Shown: positions 54,609 to 63,606 of the stretch, one piece after another
Position numbering within the stretch: the stretch's first letter is position 1
Layout of the letters: each line of letters opens with the position of its first letter
DNA from: Kocuria salsicia
GTDB taxonomy: Bacteria > Actinomycetota > Actinomycetes > Actinomycetales > Micrococcaceae
Direction of reading: 5' to 3'
DNA: 64,000 nt
Assembly (NCBI RefSeq): GCF_007681555.1
Contig: NZ_VELE01000011.1
Coordinates: 1 to 64,000 of the forward strand
Position numbers and translations under genes: made by a program
The notes under the pieces: generated by a model
The model's database searches: none
The model's input: only the letters and a program-made list of their open reading frames with translations
What the model was told of the DNA's origin: nothing

Positions 54609-54639
54609 AAGCGCCCCCACCAGAATGGTGGGGGCGCTT
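54609..54639 (-). terminator. terminator of the prophage lysis operon
   Basis: A perfect 13-bp stem (54609-54621 with 54627-54639, AAGCGCCCCCACC/GGTGGGGGCGCTT), 5-nt loop, followed on the minus strand by a T. It lies 12 nt past the membrane-protein stop. Confidence 0.85.
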
Positions 54640-54651
54640 CACTGTGCGGGG

Positions 54652-55104
54652 TCAGGGGACTTCGATGGTGGTCTCGGTGACCACCGGCTCCGGATCTGCC
54701 ACGTGTACGGCCGTGGACCCCACGGTCTCCGTGGCGCGATGGTCACCGGTTCCGTCCGGGACGGCGCCGGGCACCCCGGCCGTCTGCGGGGAGGCCGCAA
54801 CGGCGGCGGCCTCCTTCTCCTCGGCCGTGCCCTCCTGCGCAGTGAGGATCTCGCGGCGGACCACAACCTGGTCAGTGGGGGTCTTCTTCGCCGTGGTGAA
54901 CACCGCTCCCGTGGTGAAGCCCGCGGTCGCCAGGATCGCGAGGATCGCCGCCGCGGCGGCCTCCGCGCCCAGGATCCCCACGAGGAAGCACACGATCACT
55001 ACCGCGGCCGCCGCCAGGGGCGGGATCAGCGAGGCGACCGTGGCCGCCATCGTCACCCGGCCCGCGGTCTTCCCGTCCGGTTCCGTCGTCACTGCTGCAG
55101 CCAT
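54652..55104 (-). CDS. prophage membrane protein, holin-like
   Basis: Predicted 150 aa. Two hydrophobic segments, VASLIPPLAAAAVVIVCFLV (about 24-43) and AAAAAILAILATAGFTTGAV (about 50-70), are separated by a short loop. A long charged Glu/Ala/Thr-rich cytoplasmic or external tail follows (VVRREILTAQEGTAEEKEAA). The two-helix layout beside the endolysin gene fits a class II holin. Starts 2 nt after the Acb2-like gene. The unusually long C-tail makes the function uncertain. Confidence 0.65.
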   Translation of the reverse strand: MAAAVTTEPDGKTAGRVTMAATVASLIPPLAAAAVVIVCFLVGILGAEAAAAAILAILATAGFTTGAVFTTAKKTPTDQVVVRREILTAQEGTAEEKEAAAVAASPQTAGVPGAVPDGTGDHRATETVGSTAVHVADPEPVVTETTIEVP

Positions 55105-55106
55105 GA

Positions 55107-55319
55107 TCAGGCCTCCTTCGTCTGGGTGGTGTTTTCCAGCGCGGCCCGGACGGCGGCGTCCTTGCCTTCCAGCAACTTCCTGAGGGCCGTCGAGGTCTCC
55201 GGGCCCGCGGGGAGGTCCTGGTCCATCTGGTGAGCCAAGCGGTGGAACGGCTCGGAGACTTGTTGGAGCATCTCCGGCAGGTGGTCGTACGCAAAGTGCT
55301 TGAGGATCGGTGCGGCCAT
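55107..55319 (-). CDS. small phage protein resembling Acb2/Tad1-hairpin anti-defence proteins
   Basis: Predicted 70 aa, starting 1 nt after the endolysin stop. Two predicted helices (PEMLQQVSEPFHRLAHQMDQ and TSTALRKLLEGKDAAVRAAL) are joined by a DLPAGPET turn, and the N-terminus is HFAYDHLP. This helix-LPxGxE-helix pattern is that of the small phage proteins now annotated as Acb2/Tad1-like hairpin domains. Acb2 hexamers sequester CBASS cyclic nucleotides. The match is by remembered pattern only; it could be an unrelated small structural protein. Confidence 0.55.
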   Translation of the reverse strand: MAAPILKHFAYDHLPEMLQQVSEPFHRLAHQMDQDLPAGPETSTALRKLLEGKDAAVRAALENTTQTKEA

Positions 55320-55320
55320 G

Positions 55321-56826
55321 TCAGGCCCCCTTCGTCTGCTTGGTAGTTTCCAGCGCGGTCAGACGCTGCTCGATGCTGGTGAGGGCCGCGAGGATCTTCG
55401 CGTCCGTGTCCTTCTCCCGGGTCTCGTTGTCCAGGTCGTAGGCGAGCAGCGTCGCCAGGGACACGCTCTGCCCGCGGCCAGCGCCGACGCGCCTGACCGT
55501 GGCCTTGAGCACCGAGGCCGGGATCCCCTTGACCAGCCCGGTGAGCGTCTTCACCGCGACCGTCAAGTTCGCGCTGTGGTCACGGCCGTTGGCGAGGTAC
55601 CAGGCGGGAGTGCCCGCCACCTTCCGCTGCGCGTCGAATGTCTTCTGATCCATGTCCAGCAGTCCTTCCAAGGGGTCGATGTTCGGTGCGGCGGTGACAG
55701 CGGCGCCCGTGGCCCTGTCCCACTGGGTGACGCCGCCAAGATAGACGTTGAGGTCCAGGTCCCCGCCGTAGCCGGGGAGCCGTCCGTGCTCGGTGTACTG
55801 CCACATGGCCAGCCGCCAGCCGGGCACCGCCGGCGGGTCGAAGCTGGTGGCGTACCCGTCGAAGCGCTGCCCGGCCCCGTAGAACGCCAACCACAGCGGG
55901 TGGGCCTTCGCGAACGCGGACCACGAGCCCAGCCGAGAGACCCCGAGGTTCATGTAGACCCCCGTGGTGCACCCGGTGGCGTGGTCCACGCGGCGCAACC
56001 AGTCCTCCGCCCACGCCGTGTACGTCGCCAGCCCAGACGGCTCCCAATCCAGGAACGCGACCGCCCCCGCATCGAGGTACGGCTTCGCAGCCCGCAGGAA
56101 CGCAGCGGCCTCCTCATCCGAGGAAGCCTGCGCGGTCGCGAAGTGGTAGAGCCCCACAGCGGCGCCGCGGGCGCGGGCCGCCGCCACCTGGGCGCCCAGC
56201 TGCGGGTTCACGTACCCCGTGCCCTCCGTGGCCTTGACGATCACGAAGTCCGCCGCCACCCGCTTCGTGACGTCGGCAGGCTGGTACGAGGACACGTCGA
56301 TGCCATTGCGCATGGCGCGCACCGCGGGGGCCGGGGCGGGGACCTTCGAGGTCAGCGGCCGGTAAGGCTCCAGGTGGTAGGGCCCGGGGTTGATCCGCCC
56401 GTAGGAGCCGATGGAGTAGTTCACCGGCTTCGGGAGGATCTCGGTGTGCGCGTGCGGGCCCGTACCCAGCCCCGTGGCACCAGACCAGCCGATGACCTGG
56501 CCCTTGCGGACCACGTCACCCGGGTTGAGGTCCGTGCGCGAGAGGTGCGCCGTGATCGCGAAGCAGTCGTCATGCTCGACCACCACCACGATCCCCCCGA
56601 AGGTCAGGGACAAAAACCAGCGGGCCGCCCACCCGTTCGGTCCCCCTGGAAGTTCCGTGCACCAGTTGGCCCAGCGCACGACGCCGTCCACGAGCGAGAC
56701 GAGCGGGGTGCCGGTGTTCACCCCGTAGTCCCGGCCCGAGTGGCCGGCGGGGCCGTTGATCGCGGACGGGTTCGCCCCGTACTCCTGTGTGATCGGTGCG
56801 CTGTCCGGCACCGGGTGCATGCCCAC
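55321..56826 (-). CDS. two-domain endolysin: M23 peptidase + GH25 muramidase
   Basis: Predicted 501 aa; GTG 56826 is preferred because GGAGG lies 5 nt upstream (GTG 56832 and ATG 56820 are alternatives). Residues about 10-150 are an M23 LytM-type zinc peptidase: GHSGRDYGV (His, Asp ligands) and GPHAHTEI (HxH). Residues about 190-385 are a GH25 lysozyme: NGIDVSSYQP, VIVKATEGTGY and FLDWEP acid residues. The C-terminal ~100 residues end in a coiled coil (ILAALTSIEQRLTALETT), probably a multimerisation segment. It cuts both peptide and glycan bonds of the wall at lysis. Confidence 0.93.
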   Translation of the reverse strand: MGMHPVPDSAPITQEYGANPSAINGPAGHSGRDYGVNTGTPLVSLVDGVVRWANWCTELPGGPNGWAARWFLSLTFGGIVVVVEHDDCFAITAHLSRTDLNPGDVVRKGQVIGWSGATGLGTGPHAHTEILPKPVNYSIGSYGRINPGPYHLEPYRPLTSKVPAPAPAVRAMRNGIDVSSYQPADVTKRVAADFVIVKATEGTGYVNPQLGAQVAAARARGAAVGLYHFATAQASSDEEAAAFLRAAKPYLDAGAVAFLDWEPSGLATYTAWAEDWLRRVDHATGCTTGVYMNLGVSRLGSWSAFAKAHPLWLAFYGAGQRFDGYATSFDPPAVPGWRLAMWQYTEHGRLPGYGGDLDLNVYLGGVTQWDRATGAAVTAAPNIDPLEGLLDMDQKTFDAQRKVAGTPAWYLANGRDHSANLTVAVKTLTGLVKGIPASVLKATVRRVGAGRGQSVSLATLLAYDLDNETREKDTDAKILAALTSIEQRLTALETTKQTKGA

Positions 56827-56861
56827 GGGCACCTCCTATCTGCCCGGCTCGCGGGCATGAG

Positions 56862-56881
56862 AAAACCCCGCCGGGGCGGGG
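56862..56881 (-). terminator. terminator between the two phage lysis transcription units
   Basis: On the minus strand CCCCGCC pairs with GGCGGGG with a tight loop (56866-56881), followed by TTTTC (56861-56865). It abuts the stop at 56882. Confidence 0.75.
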
Positions 56882-57262
56882 TCACTGGTTTTTGATGATC
56901 GGCTCGGGTGGTGGGTCTTCTTTTAGGCGCACGACGTGCCATTGGCCGCGGACGTCGCGGATCCATTGCCACAGTTGGCCGTTGATCTCGGTGACCCGGT
57001 CGGCGCGGGCGGATGCGCGGTCGGCTTTCGCGGAGGCCTCGGCAGCTGCCTCGAGCGCTTGGCGTGCGATCCATAACGCGTCACGGTCAGGGGCCGGTGC
57101 GGTCACCGCATCGACCGCTTTCGCCTGCTCCTCCTGCGGAGCTTTCGCCTTTCGGTGCGAGGTCGCCCATGCGATCAGAGCTGCGACGATTCCGGCGGGC
57201 CCGAGCACGGCGGTGATTACCGCCGTCGAGTCGGACGCGCCAGCCCACTCCCAGAAGGTCAC
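56882..57262 (-). CDS. phage protein with one membrane helix and coiled coil
   Basis: Predicted 126 aa. GTG 57262 overlaps the upstream stop (GTGA). An N-terminal helix STAVITAVLGPAGIVAALIAWATS is followed by Ala/Glu/Lys-rich heptads (AAEASAKADRASARADRV). This resembles small actinophage proteins (DUF2746-like) found beside holin and lysin genes; a spanin- or holin-accessory role is possible but unproven. Confidence 0.65.
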   Translation of the reverse strand: MTFWEWAGASDSTAVITAVLGPAGIVAALIAWATSHRKAKAPQEEQAKAVDAVTAPAPDRDALWIARQALEAAAEASAKADRASARADRVTEINGQLWQWIRDVRGQWHVVRLKEDPPPEPIIKNQ

Positions 57263-57792
57263 CCCTGATCACCTCGCAACCGCCGGAGGTTCTGCTCGGT
57301 CCGTGCGGACGCGAGGATCTCGGCACGCACCTGCCGTTCCAGCTGCCACAGGAGCAGCATCTTGCACAGTGCGCCGAGCGCGAGACCGGACATGATGACC
57401 AGTGAGAGCGTGGACCCGAGCCTGCCGTTGCCGAACACCGCGACGGCGGTGGCGCCCCACCCGAAGGTCAGTAGCAGCCAGCCAATTCGCTCCGTCAAGA
57501 TCGTGGTGAGCGGCGCGATCTTCTTGCCGCGGTGTGTGCGTACGAGCACCCCGTGGGCAGTGACCAGACCGCCGGCCACCAGCAAGACAGCGATCACCAC
57601 CTGCACCCACACTGGGATCGTGGCCAGCGAGTAGGACGCCAGCCACCTCCCATCCGGGACCAAGGCATCGACCGCGACCAGCGACCCGCCGAGCACAGCC
57701 AAGGCCGTGTGGCTCAGCGACAGGACGTTCAGGCGGACACGATCCCGTCGGCCCGGAGGCTCACTCAGGGCGCGGGGCTGATGGTCAGGCAT
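57259..57792 (-). CDS. phage membrane protein, putative holin
   Basis: Predicted 177 aa with GGGAG before ATG 57792. Four hydrophobic segments: LSLSHTALAVLGGSLVAVDAL, IPVWVQVVIAVLLVAGGLVTA, LLLTFGWGATAVAVFGN and SLVIMSGLALGALCKMLLLW. The C-terminus is charged (RTEQNLRRLRGDQG). Membrane topology and position next to the lysis genes suggest a holin, but with four segments it could be another phage membrane protein. Overlaps the next gene by 4 nt. Confidence 0.65.
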   Translation of the reverse strand: MPDHQPRALSEPPGRRDRVRLNVLSLSHTALAVLGGSLVAVDALVPDGRWLASYSLATIPVWVQVVIAVLLVAGGLVTAHGVLVRTHRGKKIAPLTTILTERIGWLLLTFGWGATAVAVFGNGRLGSTLSLVIMSGLALGALCKMLLLWQLERQVRAEILASARTEQNLRRLRGDQG

Positions 57793-57843
57793 GGTGGGCT
57801 CCCATCTATCGTTGTTGCACCGAGCGTGGGGTACATTGACGAC

Positions 57844-58752
57844 ATGTCCCCCATTACGATTGTTTCCGTCACCTTTTCCGGTGACGCGCGCCTATCTGTG
57901 CTGCAGGCGTTGTCCGTAGATCGCCTGTTCCCCGTTGACGAGATAGATGAATACCTCTTAGTTCTCAACGACCCGGACCCTGCTGCTTTGGAGTCGTTCT
58001 TCCGACGTCATCTCGCGGGCAGAGTCAGCCCCGAGCTGTGGGCGAAGATCCGGTTCCTTGCACCCAGCGATATCGTTGACACCTCGGGTACGCGAGGGCA
58101 GCGGTCACAGCAGCTGGTGAAGCTGCATGTTTCTCGTCTAGTGCGCACCGAGCACTATCTGCTATTGGACGCGAAGAACATGTTCGTGCGACCCACCACC
58201 ATTGATGACTTTTGGTTAGGCGGTCGCATCCGGACTCAGGTGAAGCCGGTGACTTCGTATTGGCTCCCATACGTGACGGCGTCCTTGGACATACTGGGGG
58301 TGCCTTCAGATGGAGCTTGGGCAGATACTTCGATGCCCACGATCACCCCGTACTTGATGATCACCAGTGATGTGCGTGGTCTGCTTGAGGATCTTTCTGA
58401 CAGGGTTGGGGATGCACCGGCCGCGGCATGGGAGGTCAGCCACGGCAAGGCAACGGAGTTCTACCTGTACTACGCCTACCTGGTGAAGATATATGGCGAA
58501 GAAGTCCCATACGTCCACTCCACACCTGTATGCCACACCCTGTTCACTACGTGGCCGCAGGAGCACGATAAGGCCCTGGAAATGATTCAGGCTACCTCGA
58601 CAGGTGACCTTCCCATGTTCGGGGTGCACCGAGCCCGTCTCCCGCAGCTGTCCCGGGTACAGACCGGCGCCCTCCATGCTCTATGGGGCGAGCATCTCCT
58701 TGCGAAGTGGGAGGACGCCAACTGGTTCCTTCAGCCTGAATACACGCTTTAG
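57844..58752 (+). CDS. prophage-encoded glycosyltransferase-like protein (DUF6492 type)
   Basis: Predicted 302 aa on the strand opposite to the surrounding late genes. ATG 57844 is used; no clear ribosome-binding site. N-terminal IVSVTFSGDARLSVLQALS, a central LLDAKNMFVRPTTIDDFW (possible donor-metal region), ATEFYLYYAYL and a C-terminal WEDANWFLQPE block recall the DUF6492 family of putative GT-A glycosyltransferases. Convergent and overlapping by 3-4 nt with the spike gene. Codon use is more A/T-rich than in neighbours. Probably a moron that decorates a surface glycan or phage protein. Confidence 0.7.
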   Translation: MSPITIVSVTFSGDARLSVLQALSVDRLFPVDEIDEYLLVLNDPDPAALESFFRRHLAGRVSPELWAKIRFLAPSDIVDTSGTRGQRSQQLVKLHVSRLVRTEHYLLLDAKNMFVRPTTIDDFWLGGRIRTQVKPVTSYWLPYVTASLDILGVPSDGAWADTSMPTITPYLMITSDVRGLLEDLSDRVGDAPAAAWEVSHGKATEFYLYYAYLVKIYGEEVPYVHSTPVCHTLFTTWPQEHDKALEMIQATSTGDLPMFGVHRARLPQLSRVQTGALHALWGEHLLAKWEDANWFLQPEYTL

Positions 58753-61574
58753 CTCCAGACGTTCCAAACCACGGGGGCCCCCGCGACAGCATCTGCAGGC
58801 AGCGCGGCCGTCAGAGTCACCGCGCCCCCTGCGGTAGTCGTAGTCGTCCAGTGCGTAAACCCCGTGGACAGCAGCACCCCGACCACGGCCCCGACAGGAA
58901 TCGCCGCGGCGATCGTGATATCCGTTGCCCCGGAGACTGAGGTGGCCGACAGGTAGGTAGCACCCGCCTGCGTGACCGTGTGCACCACAGCGCCCTCTCG
59001 TACCGTGGTCCCGACCTTCCCCCACCCCTGGGACGGTCGAGTGCCCGTCAACGGCTTGCGCAGAGCCTCGCGCCACACATCAACCAAGGTCGGTTTCCGG
59101 GGGGCCTTCACCCACCCTGTGAGCGTCAGATGCTCGAATACCTTCCCTGCCGTGGACCCGGATGCGCCAAGCTCCACCCGCATGTAGGCAGGCGCGCCCT
59201 GCTTCAACAGGATGTTCCGCGTCGACTGGCTCGAGCCGAACTGATAAAACATCCCATCAGTTGAGACTGTCCACCCACCATCCGTGTCAATAAAGCCCTT
59301 CCCCGTCACGGACACCGGGACCATGTTCGCGTCATAGAAGTAGACCTTCGGACGCCACAGTGCGGCGTCCGATGCGAACTCAAGCCGCTCAAGTGACGCC
59401 CCGCCCAATCGGGTGGGTAAAATCCCAGTGTCCATCACAGCCTGGAAGCTCGTGTTCACCGCCGGTTTGAGCAGCCCCGGGCGCAGTGGAGCACCCGTGA
59501 ATGGGGTCGCTGTATCGAATCCCGCAGTCTGCGCATTCACCGACGCCAGGGTGTATGGGCGTAGATACTGATCCGTGAACCCCGAGACGATGTTCTCCGT
59601 TCCCAAATCCTCCGCGACCACAAACGCCGAAGACCGGTTCTGCGGGGACGAGTTCCACGAATCCAACAGCAGATTGTGCCACGTCGAAGCACCGAACTTC
59701 ACCGTCGGACCGTACTCTGATCGGGCGTACAGGAACTTGTTCCGTGCCCCCACCTGAATATCTATCACCGTGGAAGCGCCCTCCAGCGAGGGCCCAAACC
59801 AGGTGTTGTTGTTCAGTGTGTAGTCTCCCCGAAGGGTGATCTTGCGGAAGTCTCCGCCGAAGAACTTGTTCTCGTTCACCCACGACTGCGGCCCATCCGC
59901 CAACAGCTCCAGGTGCCGGACGGAGCCGCCGTTGAACAGAAACGTCGAGTACGCCAGGGCGTCCCCAGTGGTGGGTTCAGTGTTCGTGGACGCGAACAGT
60001 TGGAGGTAATCGCATCGGCCCATGGTTACCACACCGGCCATGAGGCCCTGAACCCGCACACACGGCACTCCGGCCTGCGCTGTTGCATCCTTGTGAAGCA
60101 CTGACCGGAAGCTTATCTCCCGGCCAGCACGCGCCGTTGCCTTATCCCCTACCAGCACCCCGTACCCGGTGGTCTGATCCACTCGTAGCGCCCCATCGAA
60201 TTGCACGTCAATGTAGCGCATATTCACAGGCTGGGTGATGCGGACCTTCATACCCCCGGGTACGACGAGACGCTTCCCAGAAGCTCGTGCGGCGTCTGCT
60301 GCCGCTTGAAGCGCTACTGTGTCGTCCGTAACATAATCGTCACCCTTTACCCCGTAATCGCGGGCCGAAACAATATCCTTCTCCCCCGTGGAAGTCTCAG
60401 CGAGCATGAGCTGATACGGCGAAAGTACCACGAGCTCCCCTGCGTTGCGCTTAGCCACGATGTGGTCCAGGATCTCGGTGAGCTTGGCGGTGGTCACCTT
60501 GTCTGGCTGATCCACCGCAGACGGGTGCAGTAGCAGCTGGAGCCCGGTGACGTTGGTGGCCGCGAGATTGATCTGGTACTGGGCTGCAGTACCGGTCACA
60601 GCATCGAGCGTGTAGTGACTCATGCCCTGACGCACCGTACCGTCGAGCGCCCTGTGCGCTGTGCCTGGAATGGCACCGGTGGCTACCGCGTGATGAGCGA
60701 GGATCAGCCGGCCAGCCTCCGTGGACGTGAACACACCTGTGTTCCCCCCACCGTTGAACCCGTTGTAGTTGGTGCCCCCTACCCCCGGAACCACCCACCC
60801 GTCGATCTGGGCGGAGGGTAGCTGCGCGCGTAGCTCCGCTAAACCGGTGACGATCGTGTCCTCAAGCTCGGCGCGGGTCACGGCGTCGGAATGGTGGGCG
60901 CCATGGTTCCAGATCTCCACGACACCCTCAGCAACCCAGCCATCAACCTCCGCTGCGGTGACACCCCCGTTCTCTGCCAGACCCCACGAGCGGGAATTGA
61001 GAGCCAGAGATGCCTTTAGCCCGCGAGCGCGTAGCAGGGGGAGGATCTTGTCGCGGAAGTTCGCCAGGCCGTGGTCGAAGCGTAATGCGACCGCACCTTT
61101 GCCGTTGGTGCTCACCGGGCCGCGGCGCCGGGTGAAGTCCTGTATGAGCAGCGCGTTCGGGGTGGCACCGATGAGGGTGTCGGTGACGTCGGCAAGGTTT
61201 ACCCATGGGGACCATGCTGTGGCACCCGTCTGGGTGTGTGCGTGGATCGTGCGGTACCACATGCCCTTGCCGGTTGTGTAGGGCATGTACAGCTGGGAGG
61301 CCAGGTTGGTGGTGCCGCCGGCCCAGCCCATGACCTTGAACTGGCCGGGCAGCCAGCCGACTGGTGGCGCGGTGCCGGTGAGGGTGTTCACTGCGGGGGC
61401 CAGGGGCATGTCCCATTCCCCGGCCCAGTTCGGGCCGCGCATGGTGTCCACGTTCGTGGCCGAGGGAATGACCCCGCGTACCTGCACGCCCTTGGTCAGC
61501 AGCCCTTCAACCCACCTGCGAGAGGCGCCCGTGAGCGCCCCATTCTCATCCACGGAGGGAATACGTACGGGCAT
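58749..61574 (-). CDS. tail spike: NodB polysaccharide deacetylase + beta-helix
   Basis: Predicted 941 aa; ATG 61574 with GGAG 6 nt upstream and just 1 nt after the preceding stop. Residues about 1-140 are an attachment part rich in strands (MGWAGGTTNLASQLYMPYTT). Residues about 155-390 match a NodB-type deacetylase: VALRFDHGLANF near 161 (canonical DD altered to DH) and WNHGAHHSDA near 221. Residues about 398-700 are a pectate-lyase-3-type beta-helix (DYGVKGDDYVTDDTVALQAA). The last ~200 residues are a carbohydrate-binding-like end. Likely host receptor binding with glycan modification. Whether the altered deacetylase motif is active is unknown. Confidence 0.85.
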   Translation of the reverse strand: MPVRIPSVDENGALTGASRRWVEGLLTKGVQVRGVIPSATNVDTMRGPNWAGEWDMPLAPAVNTLTGTAPPVGWLPGQFKVMGWAGGTTNLASQLYMPYTTGKGMWYRTIHAHTQTGATAWSPWVNLADVTDTLIGATPNALLIQDFTRRRGPVSTNGKGAVALRFDHGLANFRDKILPLLRARGLKASLALNSRSWGLAENGGVTAAEVDGWVAEGVVEIWNHGAHHSDAVTRAELEDTIVTGLAELRAQLPSAQIDGWVVPGVGGTNYNGFNGGGNTGVFTSTEAGRLILAHHAVATGAIPGTAHRALDGTVRQGMSHYTLDAVTGTAAQYQINLAATNVTGLQLLLHPSAVDQPDKVTTAKLTEILDHIVAKRNAGELVVLSPYQLMLAETSTGEKDIVSARDYGVKGDDYVTDDTVALQAAADAARASGKRLVVPGGMKVRITQPVNMRYIDVQFDGALRVDQTTGYGVLVGDKATARAGREISFRSVLHKDATAQAGVPCVRVQGLMAGVVTMGRCDYLQLFASTNTEPTTGDALAYSTFLFNGGSVRHLELLADGPQSWVNENKFFGGDFRKITLRGDYTLNNNTWFGPSLEGASTVIDIQVGARNKFLYARSEYGPTVKFGASTWHNLLLDSWNSSPQNRSSAFVVAEDLGTENIVSGFTDQYLRPYTLASVNAQTAGFDTATPFTGAPLRPGLLKPAVNTSFQAVMDTGILPTRLGGASLERLEFASDAALWRPKVYFYDANMVPVSVTGKGFIDTDGGWTVSTDGMFYQFGSSQSTRNILLKQGAPAYMRVELGASGSTAGKVFEHLTLTGWVKAPRKPTLVDVWREALRKPLTGTRPSQGWGKVGTTVREGAVVHTVTQAGATYLSATSVSGATDITIAAAIPVGAVVGVLLSTGFTHWTTTTTAGGAVTLTAALPADAVAGAPVVWNVWS

Positions 61575-61575
61575 A

Positions 61576-63597
61576 TCAATCTCCAATCAGGTAGGCGCCA
61601 TCCACGGTCGGGTCAGGTCGGAGAGACACGGTGCCGCCACCACCAGTCCCGGTGGGCGGTACCTGCACGACACCAGAGGGTGTGACCACGGTGTTGGCAG
61701 CCAGCGCGATCGTGCCGTTGGAGGCGTCCGGCTGGGTCTGGTACAAGGTGGCGGCGGTACCGGTGACCGTATTGGCGGTGAGCACCGGGTCCTTCGTGTT
61801 CTTCCCCACCCGTATCGGCACCGGGCTCGAGCCAGTGAAGTGAAAGGTGTTGGACGTGACTGCGGGGGCCCGGGTAGAGGCCGATCCGTTATCCAGCTGC
61901 ACCCCGCACGCACCGTCCAGCCGGGATGCGATCTGATTCCCGGTCACCGCGAGCGCGGAGAAGATCGAGGGGTCGGAGTATGAGGACTTGCGGACCAGGA
62001 CACCGAAGTACGTGTCGGTGATGTTGTTGCTGGCGATGAGGTCGTGCAGTTCGCCGTGGCGTTCTGCGGGTTCTCCGCCGTCGCTGATGCCTACGCCGAT
62101 GTCGAATCCGGTGATCTGGTTGCCGGTGATCTGGCAGTGGTGGCCGCCTCCGTCGTAGAGGTGCACCCCGTAGGAGCCGCTGGAAACGAACGGGTCGCTG
62201 GTGCCGCGGGAGGGGATGCCGGCGACGGTGTTGCCGGTGACCAGGGAGTACGGCGAGCGGATGCCGATCCCGTTGGCGGATACAGCGTCGTTGCCTGCGC
62301 GGAACTCGTTGTCCACGATGATCGTTCCCCACGTGCCGGGGTGGGTGGTGACCGGGTTGTCGTCGAAGCCGGTGAACAGGCAGCGGCGGATCACGCAGGC
62401 AATGGACGGGATCTTGTTGGCCTGCAGGTAGGTGACGTCCACGACCTGCCCACCACCGTCAGCGGTGCACTGGTCCACGACACATGCCTGGGAGGACACC
62501 AGCTTGAACAGGTTGCGCTGGTAATAGAGCACGTCCGCGGGCTTGGTGCGCAGGTACTGGGCGTGGCATCCGGTGATGGTGCACCGGTAGCAGCCGAGCA
62601 TGCTCACCGCAGCCCCAGCGGTGCTGGTCCGCTCATCGCGGACGTTGCGGATCACGGCGTCACGGCAGTAGGTCATGCGCACGGTGTTGGACGTGCTCGC
62701 GCGGATTGTCAGATCTTCGATGAGCGTGCCGGTGTGCCAGGTGATCCGGTTGAGCGTGGTGCGCGCCCGTGCCTCTGGATGCGTCTCTGCGGAGGCGTCG
62801 GCGCGGTACCCGTTGAAGATCAGCCCCGTGCTGGCCAGCACCTGCCGGGCGGAGGTCACCTCACGCACGGTCAGGTACTCACCGACCCAGGGCCCGCGGG
62901 CGTTGCTCGTGGCCATGCCCAACCGGTCGGCGGGGGGTGCGTCAATCGAGGCCGCCTGGCGCTGCCCCACGACCCGGAACGTCTCGCCCACGGACAGCCC
63001 GTGGTCCGTCTCCGTGGTCAGCAGTGAGTCCCCCGCGCCGTAGGTACCCACCAGGGGAACTTCGACAGTGGACTCCGTGCCGGTGAGGGAGAACAGGGAG
63101 GAGAGCGACCCGCTACCGACGATGACCGCGCCATGTCCGTGGACCCACACACCGGAGGGCACCACGAGTGGGGCAGTCACTCGGTAGGTCAGGCCTGGTG
63201 CGAAGTGCACCGGCAGGCCATCCGTGTTGTTCAGCGCCGCTTGGATCGCCGCGGTGTCATCTTTTACCCCGTCGCCCTTGGCGCCGTACGCCTTGACGTT
63301 GACACCGTTCTCTTTGCGGTTCGCCCACGCCTGAGACGAGAGCACCCGCTCGACAGCCGCATCGATCTGCTCCGATGACGAGCCCTCCAGCCCGGCCCCG
63401 GCCAGCGCTAAGTCGACGTATTCGCGCGTACTGGCATTGGATTCCATATCGAGCTCGGCCGCCCACGCGCGTGTGGCCGCGTTCGCCACACTCACCGCGT
63501 AGTCCGTCGTCGTCGCCAGGGTCTGCCACCACGCCGCGGACGGGTGCTGATCCGAATTGGTGGGGTACGTGATGCCCAGAGGTGTTGAGGCAGGCAT
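61576..63597 (-). CDS. phage tail protein with right-handed beta-helix
   Basis: Predicted 673 aa, ATG 63597 with AAGGAG 6 nt upstream. Residues about 1-90 are a tail-attachment part (PLGITYPTNSDQHPSAAWWQ; helical AWAAELDMESNASTREYVD). From about 97 the sequence begins VNVKAYGAKGDGVKDDTAA, the Pectate_lyase_3 entry, followed by parallel beta-helix turns (NTVAGIP, NQITGF, NNITDTYFG, NTVTGT). A receptor-binding tail fibre or spike, possibly a glycan depolymerase. It is translationally coupled to the deacetylase spike. No catalytic residues can be assigned by eye. Confidence 0.85.
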   Translation of the reverse strand: MPASTPLGITYPTNSDQHPSAAWWQTLATTTDYAVSVANAATRAWAAELDMESNASTREYVDLALAGAGLEGSSSEQIDAAVERVLSSQAWANRKENGVNVKAYGAKGDGVKDDTAAIQAALNNTDGLPVHFAPGLTYRVTAPLVVPSGVWVHGHGAVIVGSGSLSSLFSLTGTESTVEVPLVGTYGAGDSLLTTETDHGLSVGETFRVVGQRQAASIDAPPADRLGMATSNARGPWVGEYLTVREVTSARQVLASTGLIFNGYRADASAETHPEARARTTLNRITWHTGTLIEDLTIRASTSNTVRMTYCRDAVIRNVRDERTSTAGAAVSMLGCYRCTITGCHAQYLRTKPADVLYYQRNLFKLVSSQACVVDQCTADGGGQVVDVTYLQANKIPSIACVIRRCLFTGFDDNPVTTHPGTWGTIIVDNEFRAGNDAVSANGIGIRSPYSLVTGNTVAGIPSRGTSDPFVSSGSYGVHLYDGGGHHCQITGNQITGFDIGVGISDGGEPAERHGELHDLIASNNITDTYFGVLVRKSSYSDPSIFSALAVTGNQIASRLDGACGVQLDNGSASTRAPAVTSNTFHFTGSSPVPIRVGKNTKDPVLTANTVTGTAATLYQTQPDASNGTIALAANTVVTPSGVVQVPPTGTGGGGTVSLRPDPTVDGAYLIGD

Positions 63598-63606
63598 GCG
63601 AACTCC

